In this document: positions 44,221-52,640 of the stretch, piece after piece
Layout: each line of letters begins with the position of its first letter
Numbering within the stretch: position 1 is the stretch's first letter
Origin: Thermotoga sp.
GTDB lineage: Bacteria > Thermotogota > Thermotogae > Mesoaciditogales > Mesoaciditogaceae
Direction: 5' to 3'
DNA: 64,000 nucleotides
Assembly: GCA_020722015.1 (NCBI GenBank)
Contig: DYLQ01000008.1
Location: forward strand, 1-64,000
Notes under the pieces: model-generated
The model's input: the letters and a program-made list of their open reading frames with translations, nothing else
What the model was told of the DNA's origin: nothing
Databases searched by the model: none
Position numbers and translations under genes: made by a program

Positions 44221-44392
44221 GATAATTAGATCTTTCAAATTCTCTTTTTATGTTGATCTCAAGTTCAAAAAGATCTATTTTTTTATGCTGGCTGAAAATC
44301 TCAAACGCTGCTTTGATTATTAACAGTCTTGGATATTTCAAAAGCAAAATTTTTATGGGATCAACACGGCCTTCAACTGTTTTGAAACTCAT
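44207..44392 (-). CDS. possible small protein
   Basis: A 61-residue minus-strand frame, MSFKTVEGRVDPIKILLLKYPRLLIIKAAFEIFSQHKKIDLFELEINIKREFERSNYQKRA, with GGGG about eight bases before its ATG. Amphipathic helical composition, no family recognised. It ends inside the terminator shared with the convergent operon. It may be real or chance. Confidence 0.4.
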   Translation of the reverse strand: MSFKTVEGRVDPIKILLLKYPRLLIIKAAFEIFSQHKKIDLFELEINIKREFERSNYQKRA

Positions 44393-44399
44393 CCGCTTC

Positions 44400-44527
44400 A
44401 CCCCTTCATCGTTCTTCCGGCATAGACACAGATACCAAATCCTCTATGGATTAACGTAGTCTACGACTTAAGCTAATCAACCAGGGCTTTTACAAGCTTC
44501 CTCTTCAAGGATGGGTTGTTGACCTGC
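44400..44527. other. intergenic stretch without a recognisable gene
   Basis: Between the small minus-strand frame and the tRNA promoter I see no credible gene. The stretch contains GAGGATTTGG-type and CTTCCTCTTCAAGG sequence that might be insertion-element debris, which I cannot establish. Confidence 0.4.
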
Positions 44528-44563
44528 TTGACTTTCATTAGCAAATGTTTTATAATTGCTAAT
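44528..44563 (+). promoter_or_regulatory. tRNA promoter with inverted repeat around the -10
   Basis: TTGACT (44528-44533), 17-base spacer, TATAAT (44551-44556). Inverted arms ATTAGCAA (44537-44544) and TTGCTAAT (44556-44563) flank the -10 with 11 bases between them, a possible operator or a chance palindrome. Confidence 0.7.
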
Positions 44564-44569
44564 GTTCTC

Positions 44570-44645
44570 GGGCTCATAGCTCAGCAGGTAGAGCTCCCGG
44601 CCCATAACCGGGCGGTCGATGGTTCGAATCCACCTGAGCCCACCA
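44570..44645 (+). tRNA. tRNA with CAT anticodon (Ile2 or Met)
   Basis: Acceptor GGGCTCA/TGAGCCC, D-arm AGCTCAGCAGGTAGAGC, anticodon arm CCCGG-CCCATAA-CCGGG, T-arm GATGGTTCGAATCCACC, encoded CCA. The GGGC acceptor and CCGG anticodon stem resemble the lysidine-modified tRNA-Ile2; a second elongator Met tRNA is the alternative. Confidence 0.9.
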
Positions 44646-44706
44646 AAATGAAAAATGTTACACACATAAAACTATATCACTTTTTAACATTTTTGTCAAG
44701 TAAACG

Positions 44707-44726
44707 AATCCCTGAAAAACAGGGAT
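44707..44726 (+). terminator. hairpin between two tRNA genes
   Basis: AATCCCTG-AAAA-CAGGGATT stem followed by TAATTG; it may end transcription of the first tRNA or be a processing signal. Confidence 0.4.
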
Positions 44727-44734
44727 TTAATTGT

Positions 44735-44823
44735 GGAGAGATGGCCGAGTGGTCAAAGGCGTACGCCTGGAGAGCGTATGAGCTTAATAGGCTCCGTGGG
44801 TTCAAATCCCACTCTCTCCGCCA
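44735..44823 (+). tRNA. tRNA-Ser (anticodon GGA)
   Basis: Acceptor GGAGAGA/TCTCTCC, G discriminator typical of Ser, anticodon loop CTGGAGA (GGA), a long variable arm (GAGCTTAATAGGCTC) and T-arm GTGGGTTCAAATCCCAC. CCA encoded. Confidence 0.95.
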
Positions 44824-44864
44824 GCTTTTTAATAGACCTCATTGGAAAAGGGGTTGTTTGTTTT

Positions 44865-44892
44865 TTGAAATAAATGAAATCTGTGATAAAAT
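44865..44892 (+). promoter_or_regulatory. promoter of the rplU operon
   Basis: TTGAAA (44865-44870), 16-base spacer, TGATAAAAT extended -10 (TAAAAT 44887-44892). A leader of about 80 bases follows, with CCAC...GTGG and TTTTTT just before AGGAGGTG; a weak attenuator or L21-leader function is possible but unproven. Confidence 0.65.
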
Positions 44893-44977
44893 ATTTCGAG
44901 ACACATGTTCCGGGTATCAAGATGGCAAAGGCCACACCTTGGAGCAGTGGGTTTTTTGAAAAAAAGGAGGTGTTAAG

Positions 44978-45292
44978 ATGTATGCCATACTCGAAATTGG
45001 GGGCAAGCAGTATAAACTCTCAGAAGGTGAATCTTTTAAAACCGAACTTGTCAAAGGAGCGACAGCCGGAGAGCAAATAGTAATTGATAAAATTCTTGCC
45101 GTAAAAGATGATAAAGACTTAAGAGTTGGATCTCCTTATCTTGAAGGTGCAAAGGTGACAGCAACTCTTTTGGAAAATGGCAGATACAAAAAGGTCATAA
45201 CTGTCAAGTTCAGGAGAAGAAGAGGGTACCGGCGTGTGAAGAATCACAGACAATGGTATTCTATGCTCAAAGTTGATAAAATCGAAGCATGA
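44978..45292 (+). CDS. rplU: 50S ribosomal protein L21
   Basis: 104 residues, MYAILEIGGKQYKLSEGESFKTELV at the start and VKFRRRRGYRRVKNHRQWYSMLKVDKI at the end, both L21 signatures. Strong AAAGGAGGTG site. First gene of rplU-prp-rpmA. Confidence 0.97.
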   Translation: MYAILEIGGKQYKLSEGESFKTELVKGATAGEQIVIDKILAVKDDKDLRVGSPYLEGAKVTATLLENGRYKKVITVKFRRRRGYRRVKNHRQWYSMLKVDKIEA

Positions 45293-45603
45293 CGCGTTGT
45301 GAATTTTTGATCGGTAAAGGTATTTTTTACGGATTTAAAATAACAGGTCATGTAGGTTTTGATGTTAAGGGGAAAGATGTTGTTTGTGCTGCGATAAGTG
45401 CTGTATCCCAATCAACTTTGATGGGTTTGAATGAGGTGATGAAAATAGACGTCAATTACGAAGTAAAAAATGGTTTGATAAGATGCGATTTGAAAGATAA
45501 CAACGAATGTGCCCAGTTTATGATGAAAACCTTATATCAGACACTTGTCCAGATCTCAAAACAGTATCCCCAAAATGTATCGATCTCTGAAGTGGAGGTT
45601 TAA
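45289..45603 (+). CDS. ribosomal-processing cysteine protease Prp
   Basis: 104 residues: [30 protein letters not shown], with the catalytic His (GHV) and Cys (VVCAAIS) of Prp. In Firmicutes and relatives Prp removes the N-terminal extension of L27, whose gene follows two bases later with the matching cleavage motif. Overlaps rplU by four bases. Confidence 0.92.
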   Translation: MTRCEFLIGKGIFYGFKITGHVGFDVKGKDVVCAAISAVSQSTLMGLNEVMKIDVNYEVKNGLIRCDLKDNNECAQFMMKTLYQTLVQISKQYPQNVSISEVEV

Positions 45604-45605
45604 AA

Positions 45606-45878
45606 ATGAAGATAGAAATTCAACTTTTTGCCACTAAAAGTACTGGAGTGGGGAAAAACGGAAGAGACAGCAATCCTAAATATCTTGGGACAAAAGTTGG
45701 AGATGGCCAGATCGTTAAAGGTGGGAATATAATCGTCAGGCAGCGTGGAACAAGGATATGGCCGGGTGAAAATGTTGGTCGCGGAAAAGATTTCACGCTT
45801 TTCGCACTTAGAGATGGGAAAGTTCATTTCAAAGTTCGAAATGGAAGAAAATATGCAAATGTGCAGGAGATCAATTGA
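45606..45878 (+). CDS. rpmA: 50S ribosomal protein L27 (precursor)
   Basis: 90 residues. The N-terminus [22 protein letters not shown] carries the Prp-type extension (xLQxFA, cut after QLFA expected), then the L27 body [42 protein letters not shown]. The mature N-terminus reaches the peptidyl transferase centre. Confidence 0.95.
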   Translation: MKIEIQLFATKSTGVGKNGRDSNPKYLGTKVGDGQIVKGGNIIVRQRGTRIWPGENVGRGKDFTLFALRDGKVHFKVRNGRKYANVQEIN

Positions 45879-46459
45879 TGAGTAAGACCAAACAAATATC
45901 TGTAATTGGAATTTTTTCTGCTCTTGCGACTGTTTTGATGCTTTTGGAAATTCCAATTCCACAGCTTGTTGGGTTTAAATATGATGGCAGTGAAATTGCC
46001 GCGTTGATGGTTGGATTCATGATAGGTCCATGGGCCGGTATTTTGGTCGAAATCATCAAAGACCTACTTTATTTTGCCATAAGAGGTACAGATGTAGTGG
46101 GTATAGTCATGGATCTTGCAGCAGGCATCATTTTCGTGGGAATATCTTCGATGATTTACATCAGACGAAAGACGAAAATGAGAGCCATCACGTCTTTGAT
46201 CATTGCAAGTACGCTTACAACCGTCGGAATGGCTGGGTTAAATCTGTTGGTTTATCCGCCTTACTTGCATGTTTCTTACACTTTTATACTTCAGAATTAC
46301 CTTTGGATCATAGTCTTGTTCAATCTTTTAAAAACCGTAGCTGATAGTGTCGTGGTTTTTGTGGTTTACAAAAAAATATCAACTTTTTTCAAAATTGAAA
46401 ATTGGGAAAAGAGAAGAATTGTGGAGGAGAAATATGAGCCAAAAAACTTACCTCGCTAA
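45878..46459 (+). CDS. ECF transporter S component (RibU-like, riboflavin)
   Basis: 193 residues with six hydrophobic segments. [35 protein letters not shown] resembles the substrate-binding segment of RibU riboflavin S-components. It needs the shared EcfAAT module, which is not in the window. Starts at ATG 45878, overlapping the rpmA stop by one base, behind AGGAGA. Confidence 0.8.
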   Translation: MSKTKQISVIGIFSALATVLMLLEIPIPQLVGFKYDGSEIAALMVGFMIGPWAGILVEIIKDLLYFAIRGTDVVGIVMDLAAGIIFVGISSMIYIRRKTKMRAITSLIIASTLTTVGMAGLNLLVYPPYLHVSYTFILQNYLWIIVLFNLLKTVADSVVVFVVYKKISTFFKIENWEKRRIVEEKYEPKNLPR

Positions 46460-46874
46460 GGCAAGTGAAGTAAATAGAAAATGGTATGTTGTCGATGCCA
46501 CAGATAAACCCGTCGGTCGTCTGGCAGTTGATATAGCAAAAGTTCTGATGGGTAAAAACAAACCAACTTATACTCCCCATGTTGATACCGGAGATTTTGT
46601 CATCGTCATAAATGCCGAAAAAGTGCTTCTAACCGGTAAAAAATTGGAAGACAAGATTTACAGAAGACATTCCGGTTATCCGGGGAACCTGAAAGAGATG
46701 AAGGCAAAAGAAATGATCTCAAATCATCCTGAAAGGTTGATCGAGTTAACGGTAAAAGGTATGATACCCAAAAATGTCCTCGGAAGGCATATGTTAAAAA
46801 AACTAAAAGTTTATCGTGGTTCCGAACATCCGCACATCGCTCAAAGGCCGCAGCCTTTGTCAGTTGAACTTTGA
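46434..46874 (+). CDS. rplM: 50S ribosomal protein L13
   Basis: 146 residues: [61 protein letters not shown] and [34 protein letters not shown] 46434 behind GGAGGAG lies within the last codons of the ECF gene (26-base overlap); a longer frame from 46347 is rejected. Confidence 0.96.
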   Translation: MSQKTYLAKASEVNRKWYVVDATDKPVGRLAVDIAKVLMGKNKPTYTPHVDTGDFVIVINAEKVLLTGKKLEDKIYRRHSGYPGNLKEMKAKEMISNHPERLIELTVKGMIPKNVLGRHMLKKLKVYRGSEHPHIAQRPQPLSVEL

Positions 46875-46891
46875 AAGGAAGAGTGAATTAG

Positions 46892-47296
46892 ATGCCAGGA
46901 AATGCCGATTTCTATGGAACTGGGAGAAGGAAAACCGCAATTGCAAGAGTTTACCTAAAACTGGGAAGCGGAAAGATAAAGATAAATGAAAAAGATTATC
47001 AGTCTTTTAAAGAATACTTAAAAAGCGGTGTACTTGAAATTCAAACGAATTTACCCTTCACCGTTACAAACACTCTGAATCAGTTTGATGTCTTTTGTAG
47101 GGTAAATGGCGGCGGACTTGAAGGACAATCAGGCGCATTGCAACTCGGAATAGCAAGAGCGTTGTTGAATTTCAATGAGAATCTGAGATCTCCTCTTCGC
47201 GCAAATAATCTGCTTACAAGAGATCCAAGAATGGTTGAACGTAAAAAATACGGAAAAAGGAAAGCAAGAAAGAGTCCTCAGTACTCGAAGCGTTGA
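46892..47296 (+). CDS. rpsI: 30S ribosomal protein S9
   Basis: 134 residues: FYGTGRRKTAIARVYLKLGSGKIKINEKDYQ, NGGGLEGQSGALQLGIARALL and the basic C-terminal tail RKKYGKRKARKSPQYSKR that contacts P-site tRNA. Standard rplM-rpsI order. Confidence 0.97.
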   Translation: MPGNADFYGTGRRKTAIARVYLKLGSGKIKINEKDYQSFKEYLKSGVLEIQTNLPFTVTNTLNQFDVFCRVNGGGLEGQSGALQLGIARALLNFNENLRSPLRANNLLTRDPRMVERKKYGKRKARKSPQYSKR

Positions 47297-47304
47297 TAAA
47301 ATAA

Positions 47305-49002
47305 GTGAAAAGTTTAGAAGATTTCAAAGCGCAGTGCGACATAGTAAAAGTTGTGTCGCACTATATTGTGCTTGAGAAAGCAGGTTCAAGTTATAAAGGG
47401 CTCTGTCCCTTTCATGAAGAAAAAACGCCTTCTTTTTATGTTAATCCAACCAAGGGTTTTTTTCATTGCTTTGGATGTGGTGCAAGCGGTGATGTTATAG
47501 AATTTGTAAAAAAAATAGAGAATATTTCTTTTCAGGAGGCAGTTCAAAAAGTTGCCGATATGTGTAACATAGATTCTCCTTTGATTTATTCCGACAAAGA
47601 ATTTTCAGAATACACTCAGTTCATGGAACAGTTGGTAAAATCTTACGCAGAAGTGCTTTTTTCATCAAAAGGAAAAGCGGCGTTGGATTATCTCGTAAAG
47701 GACAGAAAGTTGGATATCGAAATTTTAAAAAAGTTTGAAATAGGTTACGCACCTAAGAACTCAAATGTCGTTATTTCTGTTGCAGCCAAAACCGGTTTTG
47801 ATATTGCAAATTTGCTTAATTATGGTTTGATATCGAGAAATGTAAACGGATCGATTTACGAATTTTTCAGAGACAGAATAATTTTCCCCATCAAGAACAA
47901 TTCCGCGAAAATCGTGGCTTTGGGCGGTAGGGTTATAGGAGAAGGAGATCCGAAATACATAAATTCATCCGAAAACAAATATTTTTCGAAATCGAAGATC
48001 CTTTATCTTTTCGATAGAGCAAAGGCCCATATCAAGGAAAATGATTTTACGGTAATTTGCGAAGGCTACATGGATGCCATATCTTTTCACAGAAACGGAT
48101 TTGAAAATGCCTGTGCCGTTTTGGGAGTCGGCCTTACGCAGGTGCACTTGGAAAGCATAAAATCGCTGACAAAAAATGTACTGCTTGTCCTTGACAGTGA
48201 TAAAGCAGGAATGAATGCCATGGAAAAACTTTCAAAGACGCTTTCAAAGTATGATCTTAACGTTAAAGTTCTAACTTTTACGGATGCAAAAGATCCTGAT
48301 GAATATTTTAGAATGCACGATAAAAAGGAATTCAAAGCTTTTTTGTCGAATGCCGTTAATTACTGGGATTTTTACGTTAGAATGATTCTTGGAGATACAT
48401 CTGACGTGTCAAAGGCAATCAAAAGATTTGCCGATGCAACGAAATGGATAGATTCATCCATCCTGCGAACCAATCTTGTAAGAATAGTTTCCAAGAATTT
48501 GATGATAGAGGAAAAATCATTGTTGTACGAGTTAAAGGTGGAGTCAGAAAGAAAATCGAACAATAATCCTCAAATGGATGTCAAAATATCGCGAATGAAT
48601 TTTGAAGATTGGATCGTTTATTTGCTTTTCGTAAATGAAGATATACGAAACAAAATCTTGAAAAATGTGAATTCGGATTATCTTTCTGGATTTTCAAGGA
48701 AGATATTTAACTTTGTATCTGAAGGGCGCATTTATCCCCAGCAAATCCTCGAATTGTTGGATGCAAATGAAGGTCAAAGATTCTTTAAAATAGTAACGAA
48801 GGATGTGAAAATAGATAATTTCGATACGGCTTTGAAAGTTGTGATTGAAAAGATAAATGAAAGGAAGATAAGATCCGATATTTCAAAATTAGAAGAGGAG
48901 ATGAAATCAACGAAGGATCCGGAAAGGCAAAGAAATCTCCAGAAAAAAATGCTTTCTCTTTACGCCGTTTTAAAAGGGAAGCGAGGTGATGTAAATGGCT
49001 GA
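47305..49002 (+). CDS. dnaG: DNA primase
   Basis: 565 residues: N-terminal zinc ribbon [34 protein letters not shown], then the TOPRIM core ([27 protein letters not shown] and LVLDSDKAG, with EGYMD Glu and DSD Asp), and a helical C-terminal region for helicase contact. GTG 47305 start with a weak ribosome site; possibly coupled to rpsI. Confidence 0.96.
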   Translation: MKSLEDFKAQCDIVKVVSHYIVLEKAGSSYKGLCPFHEEKTPSFYVNPTKGFFHCFGCGASGDVIEFVKKIENISFQEAVQKVADMCNIDSPLIYSDKEFSEYTQFMEQLVKSYAEVLFSSKGKAALDYLVKDRKLDIEILKKFEIGYAPKNSNVVISVAAKTGFDIANLLNYGLISRNVNGSIYEFFRDRIIFPIKNNSAKIVALGGRVIGEGDPKYINSSENKYFSKSKILYLFDRAKAHIKENDFTVICEGYMDAISFHRNGFENACAVLGVGLTQVHLESIKSLTKNVLLVLDSDKAGMNAMEKLSKTLSKYDLNVKVLTFTDAKDPDEYFRMHDKKEFKAFLSNAVNYWDFYVRMILGDTSDVSKAIKRFADATKWIDSSILRTNLVRIVSKNLMIEEKSLLYELKVESERKSNNNPQMDVKISRMNFEDWIVYLLFVNEDIRNKILKNVNSDYLSGFSRKIFNFVSEGRIYPQQILELLDANEGQRFFKIVTKDVKIDNFDTALKVVIEKINERKIRSDISKLEEEMKSTKDPERQRNLQKKMLSLYAVLKGKRGDVNG

Positions 49003-50167
49003 AGATAACGAAACTTTGGCAAAGAAAAAGATAGATGCCCTGATCGTAAAAGGGAAAAAAGGCGGATACGTAACATATACGGATATAGACAGTGCCATAC
49101 CAACGGACGAAGATTTTGATTCAAGCCTTCTTGAAAAGATATACGAGATGCTTGAAAAAGAAAATATCGAGATACATGACGATAGCGATGAGACAGTTGA
49201 AGAGCCGGATACTTACGTTGATACGGAAAGTTCTGAGGTGAAGAAATATCTCTTTTATCTTGATGGGCAACAACCTTCTATATACGATAGCGCTAATTTG
49301 AAAGATCCTGTTAAACTTTACCTCAAAGAAATCGGCAGAATATCACTTTTGTCTCCGAGTGAAGAAAGAAAACTCGCCAGAAAAGCTGCTGCCGGTGATC
49401 AAAAGGCAAAACAAAAATTATCCGCTGCGAATCTCAGATTGGTTGTAAGTATAGCAAAGAAATACATGGGCAGAGGCCTTTCTTTTCTTGATCTGATTCA
49501 GGAAGGAAACATAGGCCTTTTGCGTGCCGTTGATAAATTCGACTGGAAAAAAGGATATAAGTTTTCGACTTACGCAACGTGGTGGATAAGACAAGCGATA
49601 ACGCGTGCAATAGCAGATCAGGCAAGAACTATAAGGGTACCAGTTCACATGGTTGAGACGATAAACAAGATGAACAAGGTTATAAGGAATTACATGCAAG
49701 AATACGGAACCTATCCCAGCATAGACGATCTTGCAAGAGAAATGGGAAAATCTAAAGAAAAGATAAATGAAATACTCAAAGCCGCAAGAGAAACCATTTC
49801 ACTTGAGTCGACCGTTGGGAATGATGATGAATCGACTGTGGGCGATTTCGTAGAGGATCCAAATGTGATGTCTCCAGAGGATGCAGCCGAACAGATGATA
49901 TTGCACGAACAAATCGACAAGGTGCTTAACACTTTGAGCCCGAGAGAGGCTATGGTTTTGAAGATGAGATACGGATTGATAGACGGAAAAGCAAAGACGC
50001 TCGAAGAGGTTGGACAATACTTCAACGTTACACGTGAAAGGATAAGACAAATAGAAGTAAAGGCGCTAAGAAAATTAAGACATCCGAGCAGAAGCAAACA
50101 TTTGAAGGTTTTCATGGGAATGGAAGAAGATCAAACGGATTTCAATCAAAATAGTCAGGAAAAATAG
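48995..50167 (+). CDS. rpoD: RNA polymerase primary sigma factor
   Basis: 390 residues: region 1.1-like N-terminus (1-75), region 1.2 [25 protein letters not shown], region 2 [57 protein letters not shown], region 4 [31 protein letters not shown]. It overlaps dnaG by eight bases, behind GAGGTGAT; dnaG-rpoD is the classic pairing. Confidence 0.97.
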   Translation: MAEDNETLAKKKIDALIVKGKKGGYVTYTDIDSAIPTDEDFDSSLLEKIYEMLEKENIEIHDDSDETVEEPDTYVDTESSEVKKYLFYLDGQQPSIYDSANLKDPVKLYLKEIGRISLLSPSEERKLARKAAAGDQKAKQKLSAANLRLVVSIAKKYMGRGLSFLDLIQEGNIGLLRAVDKFDWKKGYKFSTYATWWIRQAITRAIADQARTIRVPVHMVETINKMNKVIRNYMQEYGTYPSIDDLAREMGKSKEKINEILKAARETISLESTVGNDDESTVGDFVEDPNVMSPEDAAEQMILHEQIDKVLNTLSPREAMVLKMRYGLIDGKAKTLEEVGQYFNVTRERIRQIEVKALRKLRHPSRSKHLKVFMGMEEDQTDFNQNSQEK

Positions 50168-50168
50168 A

Positions 50169-50188
50169 AGGTGGGGGTATCCCCACCT
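50169..50188. terminator. bidirectional terminator between convergent operons
   Basis: AGGTGGGG-GTAT-CCCCACCT stem with TGCTTTAT on the plus side and TCTATTTTT on the minus side. It ends both rpoD and the nucleotidyltransferase operon. Confidence 0.85.
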
Positions 50189-50191
50189 GCT

Positions 50192-51262
50192 TTATCCGAG
50201 CTTTATTGAACTGTAATCTCCTATGACAAGATTATGAACTTTTGGTTTTTTCTCAATACTTGATACGGTCGCATTTTTTCCTATTATGCTTGAGTCTATT
50301 CTGACATCGACATTCCTTACAATTGAATTTTCAAGTAAAATCGAATTTTCTATCTCTGCATTTTCTATCATGACGTTTTGACCTATTGAAGTGTAAGGAC
50401 CTATGTAGGCATTTGTTATCGTGGAATTTTTATCTATTGAAACAGGTCCGCGTATTGTAGAATTGATTATCTCAACACCTTCTTCAATTATGACGTGGCC
50501 TTCTATCTTTGAACCGCCATTTACAGATCCGTTCTTTCTTGAATGTCTGACATTTTCGAGAATTCTTCTGTTAGCCTCAAGCAGATCTTCGGGCCTTCCG
50601 GTGTCTTTCCACCATCCGTATATCACATGACCGTGAACTTTGTAATTTTTCTCTATCAAATACTGGATTGCGTCCGTTATCTCGAGTTCTCCTCTCCATG
50701 ATGGCTTTATATTCGTAATTCCTTCAAAAATCGATGAGTCAAAGAGATAAACGCCTGTTATGGCAAGATTAGAGGGTGGATTCTGTGGCTTTTCAACAAC
50801 TTTCAGCACAGAATCGCCATTTACTACTGCCACTCCAAATCTCGATGGATCATCGACGGGTGTGAGCAGAATTGATGCGTTAAGCTTATTTTGTTCGAAA
50901 TCTCTTGTGAAATTGACGAGATCTTCCTGAATCATGTTATCACCCAAATACATCAAAAAAGCCTCTCCGTCGAGAAAGTCCCTTGCAACACTAACGGCAT
51001 CGGCAAGTCCTTTGGGATTTGTCTGAATTATGTAAGACAGTTTCACTCCGAACTTTGATCCGTCTCCGAGTGCATCTTGAAAAGCTGAGACGTTCTCGGT
51101 GTTAACTATCATTCCTATGTCCGATATCCCAATCTCTTTTATCTTCTCTATGCTGTAAAGTATAACCGGTTTGTTTGCCACGGGAATTAACTGCTTGGCA
51201 CTCGTAAATGTCAGTGGTCTTAGCCTTGTTCCCTTTCCCGCACAAAGTATAATGGCCTTCAT
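50192..51262 (-). CDS. glucose-1-phosphate thymidylyltransferase (long, RmlA-like)
   Basis: A 356-residue nucleotide-sugar enzyme: nucleotidyl loop LCAGKGTRLRPLTFTSAKQLIPVANKP, MYLGDNMIQEDL, WRGELEITDAIQYLIE and WKDTGRPEDLLEANRRIL, then a C-terminal left-handed hexapeptide helix (about 250-350, many I/V-xx-N/S repeats). The long form with a hexapeptide domain is common in thermophiles and archaea. It makes dTDP- or UDP-glucose for surface sugars. Specificity unproven. Confidence 0.88.
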   Translation of the reverse strand: MKAIILCAGKGTRLRPLTFTSAKQLIPVANKPVILYSIEKIKEIGISDIGMIVNTENVSAFQDALGDGSKFGVKLSYIIQTNPKGLADAVSVARDFLDGEAFLMYLGDNMIQEDLVNFTRDFEQNKLNASILLTPVDDPSRFGVAVVNGDSVLKVVEKPQNPPSNLAITGVYLFDSSIFEGITNIKPSWRGELEITDAIQYLIEKNYKVHGHVIYGWWKDTGRPEDLLEANRRILENVRHSRKNGSVNGGSKIEGHVIIEEGVEIINSTIRGPVSIDKNSTITNAYIGPYTSIGQNVMIENAEIENSILLENSIVRNVDVRIDSSIIGKNATVSSIEKKPKVHNLVIGDYSSIKLG

Positions 51263-51264
51263 TT

Positions 51265-52617
51265 TTATGATTTGGCGCAGTTCAACTTTGCATAAGCATC
51301 AAGTGCTGCACTGATTATGGGATAAACGACTGGTGATGCCGTCACAAGCGGATGTGTTCCGATCTGCAAGGCGACAAGGTCTACTATTGACATACCACTT
51401 TGAATTGCCGTTCCGACGACGTTTATCATTTCACCGACTGATTTGCCTCCCATCATCTGACATCCTATCAAAACTCCGCTGCTTTTTGAGAAGATCAATT
51501 TGGTCTTAACCTTACTCGCATCGGGTATCGTCCCGGGGTGTCTGTCAACGGAATTCGAAATTCCTATCTCGACATCAAAGCCATTGAATTTTGCATCTAC
51601 TTCATCTATGCCAGCGGCGGCGAAGATCGTGCCTCCAACGGACGTTGAAAATAGGTTCAGATCCCCCTTGACCTGGCGAACCAATCTTATGTCAAAAAGA
51701 TTTGCACCGGCAACTCTCGCATCAAAAGCCGCAACAGATGCAAGCATCAACCTATTGGCTCGTCTTGTAAAGAAATCTTTGTGCTCAGCGCAATCTCCTG
51801 TGGCAAAGATATCGTCGACGCTTGTTCTCATGTACTCATCTGTCCATATTCCACCAGTTATGCCTATTGAAAGCCCGGCATTTTTGGCAAGAGTCGTTTC
51901 TGCCCTGTATCCTATCGAAAGGATTACGAGATCTGCATCTATTTTTTCTCCTGATTCAAGTACAACACCTTCAACGGTGTCCTTCCCGAGTATCTCTTTG
52001 ACTTTGCTCGAAGTTTTAACTTTTATTCCTTCTTTATCCATTATCTTCCTTGCTTCTTCCGAAAATTCTGGATCGAACGCGACAGGTAACACCCTATCGA
52101 GTGCCTCGACGACTGTAACATCTTTTCCGGCCTTACGAATTTCGTCACTTACCTCCATCCCTATGAAGCCAGCTCCGACGATGACGACTTTCTTGGTGTT
52201 GATAAGAGAATCTTTTAACTTTTTGATTTCATTGACATCTTTTGGAACCGTCATGACATTTTTAAGATCAACTCCTGGCAGTCTTGGGACGATTGGCATA
52301 GATCCGGTTGCAATGACGAGTTTATCGTATTCGAAGTTCTTTTCCGATTCGGTGAAAACAGTTTTTGATTTTGGATCTATCCTGTTAACTTTATCTACGA
52401 GTATTTGAGCACCAGCATCCTCAACGGATTTCGTGGACATTATGTTGCTATCGACAGAGCTTAAAGTGCTTATCGTGTAAGGAATTCCACATGGAACGAG
52501 CGTTTCTTTTTCCTTTTTGATCATCAGTATCTTTTTGTCAGGATAGGTTGAAAGTGCAGTTGCAACCAATCCAAGTCCTGCTGCTCCACCGCCAATAACA
52601 ATTACATCGTACTTCAT
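51265..52617 (-). CDS. FAD-dependent disulfide reductase / NADH oxidase-like protein
   Basis: 450 residues: N-terminal FAD loop VIVIGGGAAGLGLVATALS, the redox-active Cys in TLVPCGIPYTI (about residue 43), NAD loop VVIVGAGFIGMEVSDEIRKAGKDVTVVE, FATGDCAEHKDFFTRRANRLMLASVAAFDARVAGAN, and the dimerisation domain. This matches the single-Cys group with CoA-disulfide reductase, NADH oxidase and NADH peroxidase; the exact activity cannot be told. ATG behind AGGAGATG. Confidence 0.85.
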   Translation of the reverse strand: MKYDVIVIGGGAAGLGLVATALSTYPDKKILMIKKEKETLVPCGIPYTISTLSSVDSNIMSTKSVEDAGAQILVDKVNRIDPKSKTVFTESEKNFEYDKLVIATGSMPIVPRLPGVDLKNVMTVPKDVNEIKKLKDSLINTKKVVIVGAGFIGMEVSDEIRKAGKDVTVVEALDRVLPVAFDPEFSEEARKIMDKEGIKVKTSSKVKEILGKDTVEGVVLESGEKIDADLVILSIGYRAETTLAKNAGLSIGITGGIWTDEYMRTSVDDIFATGDCAEHKDFFTRRANRLMLASVAAFDARVAGANLFDIRLVRQVKGDLNLFSTSVGGTIFAAAGIDEVDAKFNGFDVEIGISNSVDRHPGTIPDASKVKTKLIFSKSSGVLIGCQMMGGKSVGEMINVVGTAIQSGMSIVDLVALQIGTHPLVTASPVVYPIISAALDAYAKLNCAKS

Positions 52618-52640
52618 TCAGAACATCTCCTTCTAAAAAT

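Noticed and set aside
44516-44959. Plus-strand 147-residue open frame
   Set aside because: It runs through two tRNA genes and the rplU promoter.
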